A stretch of 64,000 nt of DNA from Paragonimus westermani. Lineage: Eukaryota > Platyhelminthes > Trematoda > Plagiorchiida > Troglotrematidae. Shown here piece by piece: positions 11,286 to 22,800 of this stretch (position 1 is its first letter; each line of letters opens with the position of its first letter). Position numbers and translations under genes: made by a program. The notes beneath the pieces are model-generated. The model ran no database searches. It was given only the letters and a program-made list of their open reading frames with translations, and was not told where the DNA came from. The stretch covers positions 32,789-96,788 of the forward strand of contig QNGE01001292.1 in NCBI GenBank assembly GCA_008508345.1, written 5' to 3'.

Positions 11286-13185
11286 ATTATTTCGAAATGA
11301 GGTAACAGAATATCTAGGTTGTTACCACATTTCGGTTGCTTGAGTTGTTCATTTCAAAATAATATCGAATCCCGAGAATGAGGAAGTTCGTTTTACAGGT
11401 GAAATGAGCAATGGGAATGTTAAATCAAAAGTTCGTCATAAGAATAACTTATACTTCTAAGGACGAATATAGTCTACCTATTTTGACCGAACAGAAGCAT
11501 TTGTTGCGGAGAGTGGGGAAAGGCGGAAAACATTTATTTTTGTGGACTCAGTTTTAATAAGGGGGTTGCGTAGTGACAAAACTTCGGTCCACAACAACTA
11601 CAGCAGACAATCAGTCATATGTGATCAAACAACCACATATATCACTAGAGGTTTCATCCATGGTTCAAAGGATTTAGTGTCAATATAGGATGCTCAAAAC
11701 GGCGTTTACTGGAATTTATCAACGCTGGGCATTTCCGAACCTTTATGAACTCTCACATCCGCTTCGTACCTCGGCTAGTAACACGCTTGTTCGGGTATGT
11801 TGTTTCTATCTTTAGTTTGAATCCAGACTCAACCCGGACTTTTCCCAGCTGGATATCTCGTATAGTGGACATCTTGTTTGAAGGCACCACAAACTGATTT
11901 TCTGCTCTTTGTTCTCAGTCGCGTAAACCACATTGGGTAAGTCCGTAATTCTGACTACCAATGGCTACTTACAACTTATGGGCAACGAACTAAAGGGTTA
12001 AATTTTAGCTAAGGCCATTCGGTGCGAAAAATAGAATACTGCTTCAACAACACTGGCATATTAATTTCTCAGGTAGCAGTCAGTCAAATCTACAGGTGGA
12101 ATGAGCAGATCTGTTTTGTACAGCTTTGAAACCTTGAACGTATTCACTATCTCTCCTGGTCCGGCACACTGGTAACCAACAGATTCAGTATGAACATGAT
12201 AATGATTCATTATCCTCAGGCATTACCATGGGCACTCTGAATCTTTGACCTTCATACTTTGGTGTACAGGGTCACAAGCAGTTACAACGACGGAGCTGTG
12301 AGTTCTGTTCCTGTGTGTTCGGGGAATAAATTGGTTAAACGGTTATTGAGCATGCCGACCAAAACAGTCGAAGTGGATGAAAACAAACTGTGATGAAGCT
12401 GCTTGCATACAATCATATTAACAACGGTGTATATAAACAGTTGTGTTTAGAATTGTGGTACAAGCTACCTCACACGCTCGAGTGATTTGAGAACGATTTA
12501 TTATTTCAAGGTCATGTTACAAGAAAATATAAACCAGAGGAAAGAACACACATGGATGGTACTGTCGAAAACAGAACGAATATAAAACGCCAAAATGCAA
12601 GATGAACTGTGCATATGTTGAAGGAGCGGAAATTCTCCGGAATCAGCTGCCGAGCGTGAAGCAAAGAATGACCAACATTTGATAGTTTTGCAAGCTGTTG
12701 AAAGAGCGAGCAGGATTTCTGTTTTGTCCGAAAAAATGTTAGTTCATGGATATATAGAACATATGAATGAAGATGGATAAAGTTGAAACTCCAAGTAGGT
12801 TGCTGATTTGCAATCTTATCAGCCAGGAACGATATAACAAACTGAAACAACGTTCATCCGATTTGCAAACTTGATCACCTATCGGACTGGGTTAGGAGAG
12901 TGACTAGACAAATTGTGAAGCTCTTGTTCCACAATGCAGACTTTTAAATTTCTTAGCTGATTCAGGTGCTGCCAGAGAGGATAATGCGTCCCAGTGTATT
13001 CAGCCTTTAACTTTGAAACAGTTTGCTGTGCATGACAACTACATGTAATATAATCCAGTTTCAAGTATTCGTCTTTGCTTCGTTCATGAAAACTCCATCG
13101 ATGGATGACACGGGGTGCATTTTGATTAAAGGATCTTTCTGAATCCCTTGGTTTTTATACTATACTCTCACTAAACAGTCAATAA
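11286..13185. other. Non-coding stretch
   Basis: I see no gene, RNA gene or repeat family in this interval. Confidence 0.4.
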
Positions 13186-13540
13186 ATGCCAGAGTGATGG
13201 TCAACTTGAAAACAAACCAAATCCCCGACTACTCATCAGTAATCTAAAATATCGCCTTGCGGGTTTAATGAGTTCAGTGATTTCGACCTGTCTCGGAAGT
13301 CCTAATCGAGTAGTTATCGATTGGAGTTAACAGGACAGTTACTGCGTCTCCTCTCGAGATGATCGGGCAACCTGATCATTGCTCACCAGCGTTCAGATTT
13401 GATCATTCGGTCGTGCCTAATGTGAGGTCAATGGCGCAGTAGTTAACACGGTTGCCTCATGATCGGAATGGCCAGAGTTCAAATCCCGGCCGTGGCAAGG
13501 ATATGTACTACTGACGAGCTCTAATGAACTCAACGCGCGA
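13186..13540 (+). mobile_element. Hammerhead SINE with body block, copy 3
   Basis: A block X (about 13200-13400, containing CCCCGACTACTCATCAGTAAT-like sequence) is followed by the best tRNA-like head in the window: box A TGGCGCAGTAG (13432-13442) and box B AGTTCAAATCC (13476-13486). The ribozyme body has CTGACGAG at 13511-13518, still a valid CUGANGA, and a GAGCTCTAAT stem region, but the GAAA element has become GAAT. Block X recurs at 16850-17060, 17260-17350 and 46095-46270, which shows that heads and X blocks are parts of one repeat. Copies in this arrangement look like dimers. Confidence 0.65.
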
Positions 13541-15034
13541 ATTGGGTGCCGCTCGGCAGACTGGCCGAGAGTCCTAGGACCCTACGATATTGGTTTGATT
13601 AACAAGAATGGAGACTGTATGTTCCACCTGCGTGTTTTTTACAGTCTGCCTATCACAAACACCCGATTCCAGCAGGCTGCGAACGACATCACTGCGTGTA
13701 CTCGCTCACGAAGCTTTCATTATCGTTTGTTTGATTACGTGATCGAGAGACAGCACGCCATCCGCGAAATGCGTATTACGCGGCTGATGCGCGTGGTCGA
13801 AAAATTACATTCCGTAATGTTCGTGGGAAACTCACCGAACGGCTTTACGTGATCAAGAAGGACTGATAGAGTGGTAGGATGGGTTGATACAGTGTTAATC
13901 CGACCGCCGATAGAACAAGAAATTCTTCAGTTTCTCCCAAAACAGTGTTTTTTCCCTCCGCCCAGTCTATTAAGGCAATGATTGAGGTGACTGGTTTTTT
14001 GTTCACTCAATCGGAGGATATCAGTAAAGTCTGGCACAAGCAATTTGGTAGCGTACCAAACCGACCGCCTACCAGTAGTTGAGTAACCGTGAATGGACTG
14101 CCATAAGATATCTAAGCTTTTCTTGCTCTCGTTCTAGATGTGCCAAAGGTGCACAGAGCTATTGAACTACTACGAAACCAGTAGGCTCCAAGTGAAAACA
14201 GATTGCCAGAGTAAATTCGGAAGAATGGCAGACCACTTTTGAAACTTTCTTTGCTAAGCTTGGTTCATATCATCTGGGCACAGGAAGTTATCTCTCGAGA
14301 ACTTGACGTACCTTTTTTCAAAAGGCTAGCAAGCGATACACAAAAAGTTATTGGGCCATCTGTTTGCTGTGACATGGTGCATGGTTGTTAGCAAGAGTTC
14401 CACTGAACCGGCTCAAGACAAGCATTTCGAAGACAAATATTCTTGAAGAGTATTGTGAATTGTGAGTGAGTCGCAATGCAACCGGCATGGTATTCATTGC
14501 CCGTCGGATCCAAGTTAGACACCACAGAAACATCCAGAATTTGTGTGTCTTCTTCGTGGACTTCACCATGAAGGTTAATTTCGTGGTTTAAACGGAAATA
14601 TCAGCCCAATGAGTAGCTTCCGAATCGTTCACTCATATTTGGAAAGATATGTTATAATCTGTAACCTTTTGTCGCTGCTGACGCGTTCTTGAGCGGCTAG
14701 AAATACGGACGCAATTTTCTACAATGACCAACAATACAAACAAGTATGACGCTCTAATCTAAGAGACGATTTTCAGTACGTTAACCTACATTGATTACAT
14801 GAAGTCGTAAACAGGAAGAGAACCCGAAGGTTGACCGGAAGCCGGTTGAGAACTTGATGCCAGTGGAGGGTTTGTTCATTAGCGCTGTAATGACTAACTA
14901 TTCTACGAATTTCCTACTGACAGGTATAACCATGATACGCCATAACCTGTAATGATCAAAGGAATACTTGTGCTGGGTGATTGTGTACACGTGAATCAAC
15001 TCTACCAGTTCTACCAACCGCTCTGGAGAGTAGA
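13541..15034. other. Non-coding stretch
   Basis: No recognisable gene. At 13640-13860 there is a slightly GC-richer piece with open frames in two phases. No known protein can be read from it. Confidence 0.4.
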
Positions 15035-15290
15035 CAAACACATGGTTGGTGGTATCTGTTTCGTATTAGTCTATTACAGTGACCGAGGTCAAATGACATC
15101 TGGTTACAATACGCACCATAAGTGGTTCGCTCTGTACCGGTTGGGGTTACACTCACACTAGTGTACACCCAAAGGAATAAGACCAGCAGACGTGTGGTCG
15201 AGTCTTCTGTCCCACCCAGCCAGTGCTGGCTAGTCAGCTGATAAGCTGGCGAGAAACCGCAACTCTCATCTCTCTTAAAGAAAAAAATCA
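15035..15290 (+). repeat. Dispersed repeat B, copy 1
   Basis: It aligns with 45110-45365 over about 250 bases. Shared blocks are TTCGKATTAGYCTRTYACAGTGACCGARG, a GGAATAAGACYRGMAG segment and CCAGCCRGYSAATGCTGGYTAG towards the end. The element type is unknown: no tRNA boxes and no open frame are shared. A further short match may exist at about 49705-49740. Confidence 0.6.
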
Positions 15291-16844
15291 AAGAAACTAT
15301 AACGATTATATCTTAGCTGGACAAGAATATTGAAAACGTAAAGCAAAAATTGGTTTGATACAAGAGTGCATATTGTTACACACAGGAGAGGTGAGAAAAA
15401 TTGAATTTAACACTGGAAGGAGAAAAAACACGGCATTTACCATACAGTACACCATCAAGGTTTGAAGAATGAGGAGGACGAGGACCACTGAAGCACAACA
15501 TTATGAAAAGAACAGCGTTTGATCTAACACACAAACGACGGTTCTTGTTTGTTACGCACGACAAAATGGACGTTACTACCAACTCATTTAGGCCTAATAC
15601 ACTTGTCGTTTGTTCGCCGACAGCGTACTTTGGGTACGTTGGTGACCTGCTAACCCAGGAAGGCTCACGTATTCGCGCCGTATTCACCTCAGCAACGTAT
15701 AGCCGTAACACCACGACATCTATAGTATTTTGCCTACTTCACGTTTGAATTCATGGGAGTTCAAATGCCATTTCTGGAACCTTCGGACACTCGTCCACAG
15801 TGTATTCCTCTAGATCATCCGATTCTTGAATAATTCCTCCCAAAATCTCAAGTTGGTATCACAGCCCAAAGGTGTAAAATTCTAGCAGCACAGCATATAG
15901 TTACGAGAATTTTTCCTGCCTCATTTTACGTGCTCATACAGCAGTTATTCTGTTAATCGTTCGTTACTGGTTTTATAGATTCATCTTAACCAACAAAGCT
16001 TATTGAGTACTAGCGTAGCTGCAAGCCCATCCGTGGTTGCTAAACATACTACCTCTGTTCTGCATCATATCCAACCAAAGAATACCCGCAAAGCTGCCTA
16101 GATATTGTGAATGGACAAAACTCAAATGCAGCGCATTCCAGTTTCACTGTTGTACAGTAACCAAGGCAGTAAAAATCAACGATGGACACAGTATGTTCTT
16201 CAGTTGCAAGCTCTGACTCTCCTAGACACGCCTTTGCACACTCCTGAAAGCAACGCTAGGCTTCACTACTATAGCTCGCAACTAGCGGTTCAAGAGCAGA
16301 GTTTTTAGCAGATTTCTAATCAAGTGACTGAAGTCTGTGCAACTTTTCGAATTGTCTCTAAGCGTACGTAGACGACCTCCACGTGAAAGATACTGAAAGG
16401 GAATTTCTTGCCCGTGTCGATATCCGAACCGAAATCGAATACCACGGTTAGGAAAGCCTGGATCAATCGTTGAAATTCCTCTTCGACATATGCAGAGAAC
16501 GCAGTACCATTTGCTTATAAAACAATGCGCATAACGGAACAAATTAGTCAAGCTGGTGCGCCGGAACGCCGTCTAGGCAGAAAAGGGTCACCCTACGGTA
16601 TTCAGTTTTCCCACAGCCCTCCAAGTTCTGAAGTTACTGGTGACACTTCGGTAAATTAGAAACTAAGTAATGTAGGGTCTAGGACACAATTCCATTTCGT
16701 GGAAGTGAAAATATAAAGTTGACCACCACTCATATTTTTCGCAGAATTCGCCTTCTGTTAGGTTTTCCAGCCAGACTGCCTCAAAAAAAAGCATGGGACT
16801 CGGGTTTTGCTTTCATTTGTACTCGTCAGTAGCTGGAAGGCTTT
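15291..16844. other. Non-coding stretch
   Basis: No gene recognised. Overlapping open frames at 15376-15714 (minus) and 15503-15748 (plus) are mutually exclusive and unlike any protein I know. Confidence 0.4.
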
Positions 16845-17350
16845 AGTGAAATGCGAGTGGCGTTCAACTCCGAAACAGCCAAATCCCCGACTGTTCATCA
16901 GTAATTTAAAATATCGCCTGACAAGTTCAATGGGATCGGAAATTTCGATCTGCAACGGTAGTCTGAATCGTGAGATTATAGACTGGATTTGACAGATGAC
17001 CCGGAAACCTGGTCATTACCCACAAGCAAAAGTGGTTGAGCATTCACATATGATAAATCCGTCGTGCCTAATGTGAGATCATTCGTGTAGTAGTTGACAC
17101 GGTTGTCTCATGAAAGCGTAGTCAGGGTTCTAATTCGGGCCGTGAAGAGAATTTGCTCCACTGATGACTTCTAATGGAAGCGAAACTCGATTCTGATGTT
17201 TCTTTTCGAAGTGGACTAGCTGGAAAACCTATCAGAAAGCAAAGGCTGCGATCACTTGTGAGTTGTGTTCAACCTGGAAGTGAAAAAAATTCCTGATTAC
17301 TCATCTGAAGATGAAAATGTCAAACTCATCAGAAAATGATCCATACGCTA
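16845..17350 (+). mobile_element. Hammerhead SINE dimer: block X, head and ribozyme, block X
   Basis: Block X (16850-17060) matches 13200-13400. A degenerate box A near 17083 and box B GGTTCTAATTC (17126-17136) follow, then the best-preserved ribozyme body of the family, then a second, more diverged block X (17260-17350). The order X-head-X shows that one unit is head plus X, and that a 5'-truncated unit precedes a full one. Both share the CGTGCCTAATGTGAG junction seen at 13411-13428. The unit has no protein-coding capacity and probably depended on another element for movement. Confidence 0.65.
17156..17198 (+). ncRNA. Hammerhead ribozyme motif in SINE (best copy)
   Basis: CTGATGA (17161-17167) is followed by a CTTC-TAATG-GAAG hairpin (17168-17180), C, GAAAC (17182-17186), loop TCGA, then TTC (17191-17193) as the cleavage triplet and TGATG. 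Helix I would be weak: A-U and C-G only. Helix III is the minimal type, A15.1-U16.1 around a TCGA loop. All invariant core residues (CUGANGA and GAAA) are present. The schistosome Sm-alpha repeat is an established case of a polymerase III-type SINE with a hammerhead, and its CUGAUGAG...CGAAAC spacing is comparable. Activity is not shown by sequence. Confidence 0.55.
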
Positions 17351-18026
17351 CCCTCTCGTATCCGCATGCGGCAATCTGATTAAACTTGGTATCCAAACAT
17401 CCGTAAACCGTGTTCTTACAGGAATGTTGAAAAGTTTCTTGTTATCATAGAGAGTTGAACGTACACTAAGTTTTAATGAGGCAAGTGTGTTATTCTTTGC
17501 TTCGCTGGCACTGAACTATTGTCGCATACGAACGCTCAGCTACGCTTGCTTGCTAATGAGTTCCGTGTTGTCCACTTGCTTCGAGAGGTGAAACAGTGAC
17601 TGGCCACGTGTCTGGAATCGGTGAGCCTACATCCAGGGCTCATTTGCTAGTTGAAGTCACGGCACTCATTAACTTGTTGAACAATGTTTCGACCGAGTTG
17701 TTTCGGGAGGATTTGGACCAGCTGTTCTTTTAAACACTAGGGGATTGCCACGCAATTAGTAATTTTTTTAGGCCGAAACACCGATATCCTCAACGATATC
17801 CATAGTTATTTTGATGGTAGATATGGAGGTGGAGATTCTGCTTACTGGAAATACAGAATAGAAACCTATTCAAGCAACCAGGATATCTCGTTGATGGATC
17901 AGATCGTTCCGTTAGCAGTTCTCGGAGAATTCCGAATAAACTGGGAACATCAAGAGAAGAGGAGACCCAACAATGATTTCTAATAAGTTGATCGAGAAGA
18001 GCTTAACTTTACAGGCAAGTTGTAGT
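17351..18026. other. Non-coding stretch
   Basis: Nothing recognisable. Confidence 0.4.
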
Positions 18027-18085
18027 ACGCAACGTTTCAACCACCTGGGGTGGCTTTCTTCAAGAGTGTTGTAATTAAAACTTAA
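18010..18085 (-). mobile_element. PLE 3' tail fragment, minus strand
   Basis: This is the same sequence as the PLE tail at 860-940: TTGTAGTACGCAACGTTTCAA, the CCACCTGGGGTGGC hairpin and AAGAGTGTTGTAAT, with about one difference in six bases. It contains the ribozyme fold at 18027-18067. There, helix II reads AAGCCACC-CCA-GGTGGTT on the minus strand, with the loop and one stem pair changed but the stem kept. Core residue C3 has become U (TTGAAGA), so it should be inactive. No GIY-YIG sequence is attached. It lies next to, and in opposite orientation to, the PLE that follows. Confidence 0.7.
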
Positions 18086-18119
18086 CTTGCTAATAATGTC
18101 GTATTCTTCTTAGTCCGCT

Positions 18120-19820
18120 TATTAAAAAAATGAGGTCACGACAGCCAAGTAGCTTTAATTCACTGGTGCTGAAGTTCTCGCGGAAAACAAGCAACAGTTT
18201 TTTATTCGATGTCACAGTGCGCCTCATCTCCACCGGCCTCACCTATTCCACAAAAACATTGCTAAGAATCGTAAAGCATAAACCCCAATCACTTGGACCC
18301 TGAAACCGGAAATAACTTTCCATCTCATTTAACTATCTCAGTCTACCTAAATAAAGTTGAAAGGTAAAATTTACGGACAATTTCAAAGAGCTCAAGCAGG
18401 TTTACTGGATTTATTACCGAAGCAGTCATGCAGAGACCAGAGAATGTCACGTTACCCAAGGTTAAACCGAACCCGCGGTTCGAAGTGTTGATGGTAAATA
18501 AGTGTCCACATTAACGCTCAGTGACAGAAGACACATAGACTAATGAACACGTTCCACAGTGTTAAGTGTACTATGGACATTGAAAAAATAACCAGGTCCC
18601 CTTCTTGAACCTAGTAATCCCAACACATAATCTGCCGGAACACTGCAGATCTCAGCGCACGGAACCGAAGCATTTAGGGTTCTGGTTCCTGGTTTTCGCA
18701 GAAACCACCCAGTCTATCCTAAAAGGAGCTGCAGTCTAGCTCATTTTAAAAGGAGTGGAACACACTGAAACACTGCGAATTTCCGAAGAAATAAAGAGGA
18801 GTACGTGTATCGTGTGGTTATTCGCAGCTCATACTCACGAAATTTCATCAGACTGATTTTGTTGGAGAAAGTAAGGGATGCAAGCTCTACGGAACTATCA
18901 ACTATGCAAATCGCACTGCCATATATGGAAACCATATCAGAAATGACTGAAAGATTTCTGAAACGATACAACATTAGGCTGACGCACAAGTCAACGCCAA
19001 TATTACGAAAAATACCATCGAAACCGAAAGAACAATATAAACCCGTCAATAGAAGAAACGTTATACCCAAGATCTAGCGGCTGCAGATAACATTAGGTCG
19101 TCAAATCTAGATATAATTGAACTACACGAATACATTAGGATGAATTGGCCACCAAAAGACATGAAAGGTTTCCCCGGGTCTCCATCGACTGGCATCAAAC
19201 TGGGCGCTTACTCGACCTGAGTAAGATGGAAATTTTTATTCTGATAAGCAAGAAGATGTTCTAGAGCCTGGTACTCCTGGACCAACTCAATGGACAACCC
19301 CACCGAGGTGGACAGAATCTGTGGTCTAATGTAAACCACAAACGATGTAAGCATCGTTGCGCTCAAATGTGCGCGCACCTAAACAGGGCCAATGATCAAA
19401 GCTGGACAGTGCGTAACCAATCCGACAGAACCCCAGAATCATAGGGATAATCTACCCACCCAAAAGGTAAGGATTAACCACGTAGATCATGGGTTAGGGC
19501 TCAACAGTAAAGTAAAGTGACTAATCAGTCTGCAGACCAAAAGCTCAGAAGCTGTAGGAAATCCATATTCATGCCTCAAGGTAAAGTTCAGCTACAAATG
19601 AAGATAGCCAATCGGAATTCAGGTTAGTAGTAAATCGACAAGAGGTGGCTGGTTAAAATTCGGGTCAAAAAGTCAACTGACTCTGACGTGGAAGAGAAGA
19701 AATTCATCAAACTTCATCAACCTCCATGATCAAACGTGTGTGCGCAAACATCTGTTCACTGATGATGTCACCCTGTTTAGTGGTGAAACGTTTGTAATCT
19801 AATTTCCATGTTTAGTGAAC
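18120..19820 (+). pseudogene. Penelope-like element, second family (RT + GIY-YIG + tail), decayed
   Basis: Pieces of a PLE polyprotein occur in order on the plus strand, broken by stops and frameshifts. The first is RT motif A-like FDVTVRLISTG (18205-18237; catalytic Asp at 18208-18210). GKIYGQF follows (about 18364), then TGFITEAVMQR (from about 18407), a motif C remnant RSVDG (18481-18495, second Asp lost) and VPFLNLV (from 18596). The thumb/linker ALPYMETISE...THKSTPILRKIPSKPKEQ lies at 18913-19050. The GIY-YIG region (19079-19290) still shows an RIH.DELATKRHE stretch and a WYSWTNSMDNPTEVD stretch in another frame. The 3' tail ends with a hammerhead-like motif. Overlapping open frames at 18741-19077 are fragments of this element. 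It is not functional. Confidence 0.85.
19754..19796 (+). ncRNA. Hammerhead-like motif in PLE tail (second family)
   Basis: CTGATGA (19759-19765) is followed by a stem TCACC...GGTGA and GAAAC (19785-19789), then GTT and TGTA. Upstream GTTCA pairs only partly with TGTA (A-U, C-G and U-A around a U-U). The core residues are intact, but the helix II geometry is irregular, with extra bases directly after the core. It sits 450 bases after the GIY-YIG remnant, where a PLE tail should end, and so marks the 3' end of the element. Confidence 0.45.
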
Positions 19821-22800
19821 ATCCGAGCGCTTGGTGTTTTGTTATCAATTTGACACTAATTAATCTCCGTTCGCAGCGGATGCAATTTTCCCAGACAGAT
19901 AATCTACCTAACCAGTTCCTTCTTTGAGGCACACCATATATGAATTTGGATTTTGTCAGAGCTCGTCAGTAGTTAACAAACTTTCTGTTGACATATTTTC
20001 CAACACCTTGTTTCGAGGCAACTTATTTGAATACTTCATTAGTAGCCGTGGTCTAGGCATTGCACACCAGCGAATACAACCTGTGATTTGGATACAAGAG
20101 TTCGGTGATGCCTAATTTGGGTCGATAACATACTGGTCGATACAGTGTACATCAGAATGTTACCAAACCTCAAGTTACGTTTGTAATAGGGGCAAGTAAT
20201 AACGATGAGGTCTAACATGGGTAAAGCTCAAGCCTAATACTTCTGTTTCACATTGGCTGACTGGAAAGTCCTAGTGAGCTGTGAATAAAAATGTGCTTTT
20301 GAAGTTACATGAACCAAAACGTCCAATCTTTATCGGTAACAGAATATTTCCTTTAAATCTCTCATATTTACCATTATTTCCCATATTGTGAACATACTAA
20401 CTTATTCATGTGTTGAGTCATTGGGGATAATGCCTTAGAACACTAAACTGTGGGAGGATTTTGCCCCGAACTATGAGATTAGTCATATCGTTTACGCCTT
20501 ACGACAACAAAACAACTTGTGCCTCATGACTAGATGCATCGACACGTGTTTGAAGGAGCAGTAGATCGAACAGACACCTATCGGAAATTCCCTTCATTTT
20601 TGGTTTAGCCACACGAAATGAACATTTGTATAACTGTCCCACATTGAACTCTGACTGTAAGGAACTAGGTAGCCTCACAACAACGACCGAACGGTGTCAG
20701 CAGTATAGGTGATAGTAAGATAAATATTCGCCGTGACAAACCTGTTCGAAGTCTGGTCTCTAAGGTTTGCTACCCACGCCAGTCTGCTGCAATGGCTTAT
20801 ACATGTGTTAACTGGAGAAGAGTCAAATTCAAATCATTTGCTACTTAGATCGTTGGAAAAAGTCATATTCCGTTTCCTAGTGCAGGCCTTCTCAAGCAAG
20901 AGTTTCGAAGCAACAATGAACCGCAGCATTATGCTGAAAAGAAATTTGAGACCGTTCTACTGTATAACCACAGTAATTTGGAATGGACACTGTAAGGAAT
21001 ATAACAGAAATATGCCACTCAAGTTGCTCTGAAGGTGTGCGTTCATCGATGACTCTATGGGGAACCATGGTTAACACGGTCACAATAGTTGCGTTAATAT
21101 GCTGAGGAAACTACCCATATGTCAGTCGTAAAATTGTTCATATCATAATGTTGTTCACGAATGTATATAACACCTGCTTAACAAGAACCAAACGATGTGA
21201 CCTGGCCTGTTCGAAAAGGTAAGTCGGAACAGCACAAGACAAGCCTTCTTGCTTGAAAGATTACACTCTGCAAAAAAATTCCGTAAATTTTCACTTAAGG
21301 ATACGCTGAGTCCATCTAACTATGCACCGTGAAGTTAACATGACGATCAGATGGTTATTTCTTACACCATTTTTGCAGACGTATTGGTCACGACTTGAAC
21401 CCTATAAAGGTTATTTCTGTTCAATAGAAAGGGTTCTTGTTAGTATATTTCTCCCTCGTAGTAATACTATGTGCGTCTCAGGTACCTTGAACACGAGCCT
21501 TAAATCGAACAGCAATCTTCGTAAATTCACCCAGCAGCACGGCGAACCTGATCACGCTGCAACAGGAAATAGAACTGTGCGTAAGCATAGTATCACATCG
21601 TAGTAAGCGTACAAAAAGGAGGTAATAGAAGGACAATCGTCGAGTTTGGTCGGACATTTTATGCGGTCTTCATCACCAGGCTTAATCTTCTGTGACCCAA
21701 GTCTGGTTGTATTTGACAGTTTTAAAATGGGTATCAGGCTTCATGCTTAGGCAGAATGGAGCGGCTAGTGTGCATTCGTTTGTGCGAGGCTGTTACAGCT
21801 TGCGTTGAATATAAGATAATATATATTTTATTATTAAGTGTTGTGCAGTCAGTGTACCATATCCAATCAACGGCCAGTTATCACGGTTGGTGTTTACAAA
21901 ATTGTTTGCGTAGCCGACAATCGATAGCTGCTACACTTCATTGTGGATGCCGCAATCTACGGACGGCAATTACCCACCGGCCAATAGGAAGACCCGGTGT
22001 TCGATCTGAAACTGCCTACGTAAATGATTATGCTAACCGCTTTTTGTCTGTAAACAGTCTTACGTCTTTTCCACTAAACTTGGTTGACTCTGCTATATAA
22101 ACACCAACATTTAAGTGTCTGATGATTTGTAGGACAAATCGGTTTATTACGAAGCGTTCCATCCGTGGGTACCTATGTCCGCCAAAATGCGCCAGACAAA
22201 AGCTCGTGCATTCCGTAGTGTTTTGATTTGTTTTCAATTACGCATCGGAAAAATACCTTTGATACGGTGCAAGCGGATTTTTCATTCGCCGTCAGTGAAA
22301 TACTGAACGACTACTACGACTTATTCGGATCTCATCGGCACCAGGAAATCGGCAGAAATCGGAATGGTTGTCTTTTTGGACAGTCACTTACTGGACTACA
22401 AGGCAATTTACAGTGGAATTGTTGAAACTGTGCGAGCCATTTTTCTTAACTTTTGTAAACCTTTTTCTCCCTGACTGAAACTGGTCAGCCGATTGTGGTT
22501 GGCATTCAAACATTCTGTGGAATAGGAGGAAGGAAACGTCCGTCAGTTGTCCTGTGCTCACTGAAGCTGACCACCTGAGAAATACTCACTAGACTCTTCT
22601 AGGGAAACGCTGAATGTGTGCTAGTTTACAAGCGGATTACACAAGATATTGGTTTGACTGATGATAATGAGACCAGCGAGGCGGATTTTTAGTTGAAACT
22701 CATTCGCCAGTTTTTTCCGCTGCCTTACTTCAGACTCTGCGTATGTTAAGCTCCCTGAATGAAAGCGTGCAGAAGCTCAGTCTACCTCGGGCACCTAGTT

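Noticed and set aside
13427..13500. Intact tRNA gene
   Set aside because: Box A and box B are good, but there is no paired acceptor stem or anticodon arm, and the sequence is repeated with a ribozyme body. It is a SINE head.
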